Source: Hyphomicrobiales bacterium
GTDB taxonomy: Bacteria > Pseudomonadota > Alphaproteobacteria > Rhizobiales > Beijerinckiaceae
Assembly: GCA_028290595.1 (NCBI GenBank)
Contig: JAQGJO010000036.1
Location: 1-5,548, forward strand
Length of the DNA: 5,548 nucleotides
Direction of reading: 5' to 3'
Shown: positions 4,369-5,548 of the stretch, in pieces
How the letters are laid out: every line of letters begins with the position of its first letter
Numbering within the stretch: position 1 is the first letter of the stretch
Notes under the pieces: model-generated
Told to the model about the DNA's origin: nothing
Databases searched by the model: none
The model's input: only the letters and a program-made list of their open reading frames with translations
Program-made: the position numbers and the translations under genes

Positions 4369-5298
4369 ATGCCTCTGAAACTCGCCATTCCGGATTTTAT
4401 TTCCAACTCGTATTTCCCCGCCATCGCTGCTGTTGAACTGGGTTTCTTCGCCCGCGAAGGGCTTGATGTCACCCTTGAGCTGATGGTTCCGATCGAAACC
4501 GCCTTCGAAGGCATGCGCAACGACACCGTGCATTTCGTCGGCGGCTCGGCCCATCTGATGGTCGGCGGCTTTCCGGAATGGGACGGCGTCAAGCTGATCT
4601 GTGCCCAGTCGCAAGGCATGTACTGGTTTCTGGTTGTTCATGCCGATCTTGGCCTGCGCCATGGCGATCTGGCCGGCCTGCGTGGCCTGCGCATCGGCGC
4701 CGCGCCCTGGGTCGCCATGGGGCTGCGCCGCCTGCTGATCGAAGCCGGCCTCGACGCCTCGGAAAATAACATCACGATCGAGCCGATTCCGGGCGCCCAT
4801 GGCGCCGGCATCAATTTCGGCGTCACCGCCGCCAAGGCGCTTGAGGAAAAACGCGTCGACGGCTTCTGGGCCAACGGTATGGGCGCCGAAATCGCCATCC
4901 GCAACGGCATCGGCACGATGCTGCTCGATGCCCGGCGCGGCGACGGGCCAAAACCCTGTTTCGACTATACGATGGCCTCGATCGCCGTCACCGACGATTT
5001 TCTCAAAGCTCATCCCGATGCCGCCAAGGCCGCCGTGCGCGCCATGGCCGCAACCCATCGCGCCCTGAAAGCCGACATCTCGCTCGCCGGCAAGGTCGGC
5101 CGCGCCCTGTTTCCAGCGATGGAAGCAGAGTTGATTGTCGATCTCGTACGGCGCGATCTTCCCTATTATGATACGGTGATCACGCCTGAATTCGTGACCG
5201 CGATGGCGCAATTCTCACGCGACGCCGGCATTCTCAAGGGTACCCCCTCGTATACGGATGTCGTAGCAGACGGCATGAGTAAATTCTGGAGTTCATGA
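4369..5298 (+). CDS. SBP-fold (SsuA/THI5-like) protein without signal peptide (SBP3)
   Basis: A 309-residue protein of the NMT1/SsuA-like fold. It begins directly with the first strand of the fold (K-L-A-I-P-D-F), then Y-F-P-A-I-A-A-V-E-L-G-F-F-A-R-E-G-L-D-V (15-34), V-H-F-V-G-G-S-A-H (54-62), a second-lobe L-A-G-L-R-G-L-R-I-G-A-A-P, and a D-G-F-W-A-N-G hinge segment. There is no hydrophobic leader or lipobox after the ATG at 4369. The frame stays open upstream to 4267 (TTG) and has an ATG at 4294, but the added residues lack a convincing signal peptide and no good ribosome-binding site precedes those starts. Only a weak GAG (4359-4361) stands 7 nt before the ATG at 4369. The protein may be exported by other means, be mis-started, or be cytoplasmic like SBP-fold enzymes such as THI5/NMT1, DszB and 4,5-dihydroxyphthalate decarboxylase. 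The Cys-rich CCCFC motif of THI5 is absent. Its stop overlaps the adenine deaminase start, so the two are translationally coupled and probably functionally linked. Confidence 0.83.
   Translation: MPLKLAIPDFISNSYFPAIAAVELGFFAREGLDVTLELMVPIETAFEGMRNDTVHFVGGSAHLMVGGFPEWDGVKLICAQSQGMYWFLVVHADLGLRHGDLAGLRGLRIGAAPWVAMGLRRLLIEAGLDASENNITIEPIPGAHGAGINFGVTAAKALEEKRVDGFWANGMGAEIAIRNGIGTMLLDARRGDGPKPCFDYTMASIAVTDDFLKAHPDAAKAAVRAMAATHRALKADISLAGKVGRALFPAMEAELIVDLVRRDLPYYDTVITPEFVTAMAQFSRDAGILKGTPSYTDVVADGMSKFWSS
5288..5291 (+). promoter_or_regulatory. Ribosome binding site inside the end of SBP3
   Basis: GGAG inside the last codons of SBP3 lies 6 nt before the ATG at 5298 and 3 nt before the adjoining in-frame ATG at 5295. 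The spacing favours 5298, which shares one base with the SBP3 stop (TGATG). Either start leaves the two genes overlapping and translationally coupled. Confidence 0.55.
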
Positions 5299-5548
5299 TG
5301 ACAACGCCGGTTCGCATCGCAAGCTGGGATGAATCTGCGGCAACCCTGGTCGATGTCGCAAGCGGCCGTAAACCGGCCGATATCGTCGTCCGCAACGGCC
5401 GCTGGGTGAATGTCTATTCCGGCGAGATCATCGCAGGAACGGATATCGCGATCGTCGCCGGCCGCTTCGCCTATGTCGGCCCTTCGGCCCAGCATGCCAT
5501 CGGACCCGACACAAAAGTCATCGAAGCGAACGGCCGCTATCTCGTGCC
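5298..5548 (+). CDS. ade: Adenine deaminase, N-terminal part (runs off window)
   Basis: The first 83 residues of an amidohydrolase-superfamily protein that best fits adenine deaminase (adenine to hypoxanthine plus ammonia, a cytoplasmic purine-salvage and nitrogen-release step). Recognisable are L-V-D-V-A-S-G-R-K-P-A-D-I-V-V-R-N-G (18-34), V-N-V-Y-S-G-E-I (38-45), D-I-A-I-V-A-G-R-F-A-Y-V-G (49-61) and the I-E-A-N-G-R-Y-L-V-P strand that precedes the first metal site. This layout, with the long A-x-G-x-x-x-A-D-x-V-x-x-N-G opening, is typical of AdeC rather than dihydroorotase or imidazolonepropionase. The metal-binding H-x-H and the catalytic residues lie beyond the window, so activity cannot be judged. 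The start may be 5295 (ATGATG) or 5298. The overlap with SBP3 places it second in the same transcript. Confidence 0.8.
   Translation, partial: MTTPVRIASWDESAATLVDVASGRKPADIVVRNGRWVNVYSGEIIAGTDIAIVAGRFAYVGPSAQHAIGPDTKVIEANGRYLV

Noticed and set aside
4354..5211. Minus-strand open frame (285 codons) opposite SBP3
   Set aside because: It is antisense to a well-formed SBP-fold gene and lacks any recognisable motif.
1..5548. CRISPR arrays, tRNA or rRNA genes, transposase genes
   Set aside because: No regularly spaced repeats, no tRNA- or rRNA-like sequence and no transposase-like protein were seen; the palindromic repeat at 1966-2110 encodes nothing recognisable.

Overview
The window looks like a chromosome or large-replicon segment of an alphaproteobacterium of the Rhizobiales (Rhizobium/Mesorhizobium-like). 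The basis is the GC-rich third codon positions, the gene families present, and a roughly 145-bp palindromic intergenic repeat of the kind common in rhizobial genomes. The genus is an inference.

Layout, left to right. (1) 1-365 (+): 3' part of an HpxZ/AtzH-like (DUF3225) small protein. (2) 382-753 (-): a PRC-barrel protein, convergent with the first gene; one 9-bp-stem hairpin covers both stop codons. (3) 989-1948 (+): an SsuA/TauA/NMT1-type ABC substrate-binding protein (SBP1) with a Sec signal peptide. (4) 1966-2110: a large nested palindromic repeat. (5) 2126-2142: a near-perfect sigma-54 (RpoN) -24/-12 promoter leading into 2173-3177 (+), a second NMT1/THI5-like substrate-binding protein (SBP2) with a twin-arginine signal. 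(6) A strong intrinsic terminator serving 3233-4159 (-), an isopenicillin-N-synthase-family Fe(II)/2-oxoglutarate oxygenase with its own sigma-54 promoter at 4202-4217 (-). (7) A 209-bp divergent intergenic region with palindromes and an 11-bp direct repeat. (8) 4369-5298 (+): a third SBP-fold protein (SBP3) with no evident signal peptide. Its stop codon overlaps the start of (9) 5298-end (+), the N-terminus of an adenine deaminase (AdeC family).

How the genes may fit together: the families (ureide/oxalurate-type HpxZ, adenine deaminase, NMT1-like binding proteins whose known ligands include pyrimidines, and an oxygenase of the superfamily that contains thymine 7-hydroxylase) point to scavenging of nitrogen-rich heterocycles. 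The two sigma-54 promoters are seen directly in the sequence and fit expression under nitrogen limitation through an enhancer-binding protein such as NtrC. The substrate, the cognate permease and ATPase genes, and the activator are not visible here, so the pathway assignment is inference. The points most worth a second look are the paired RpoN promoters, the signal-less SBP-fold protein coupled to adenine deaminase, and the palindromic repeat lying immediately upstream of an RpoN promoter.
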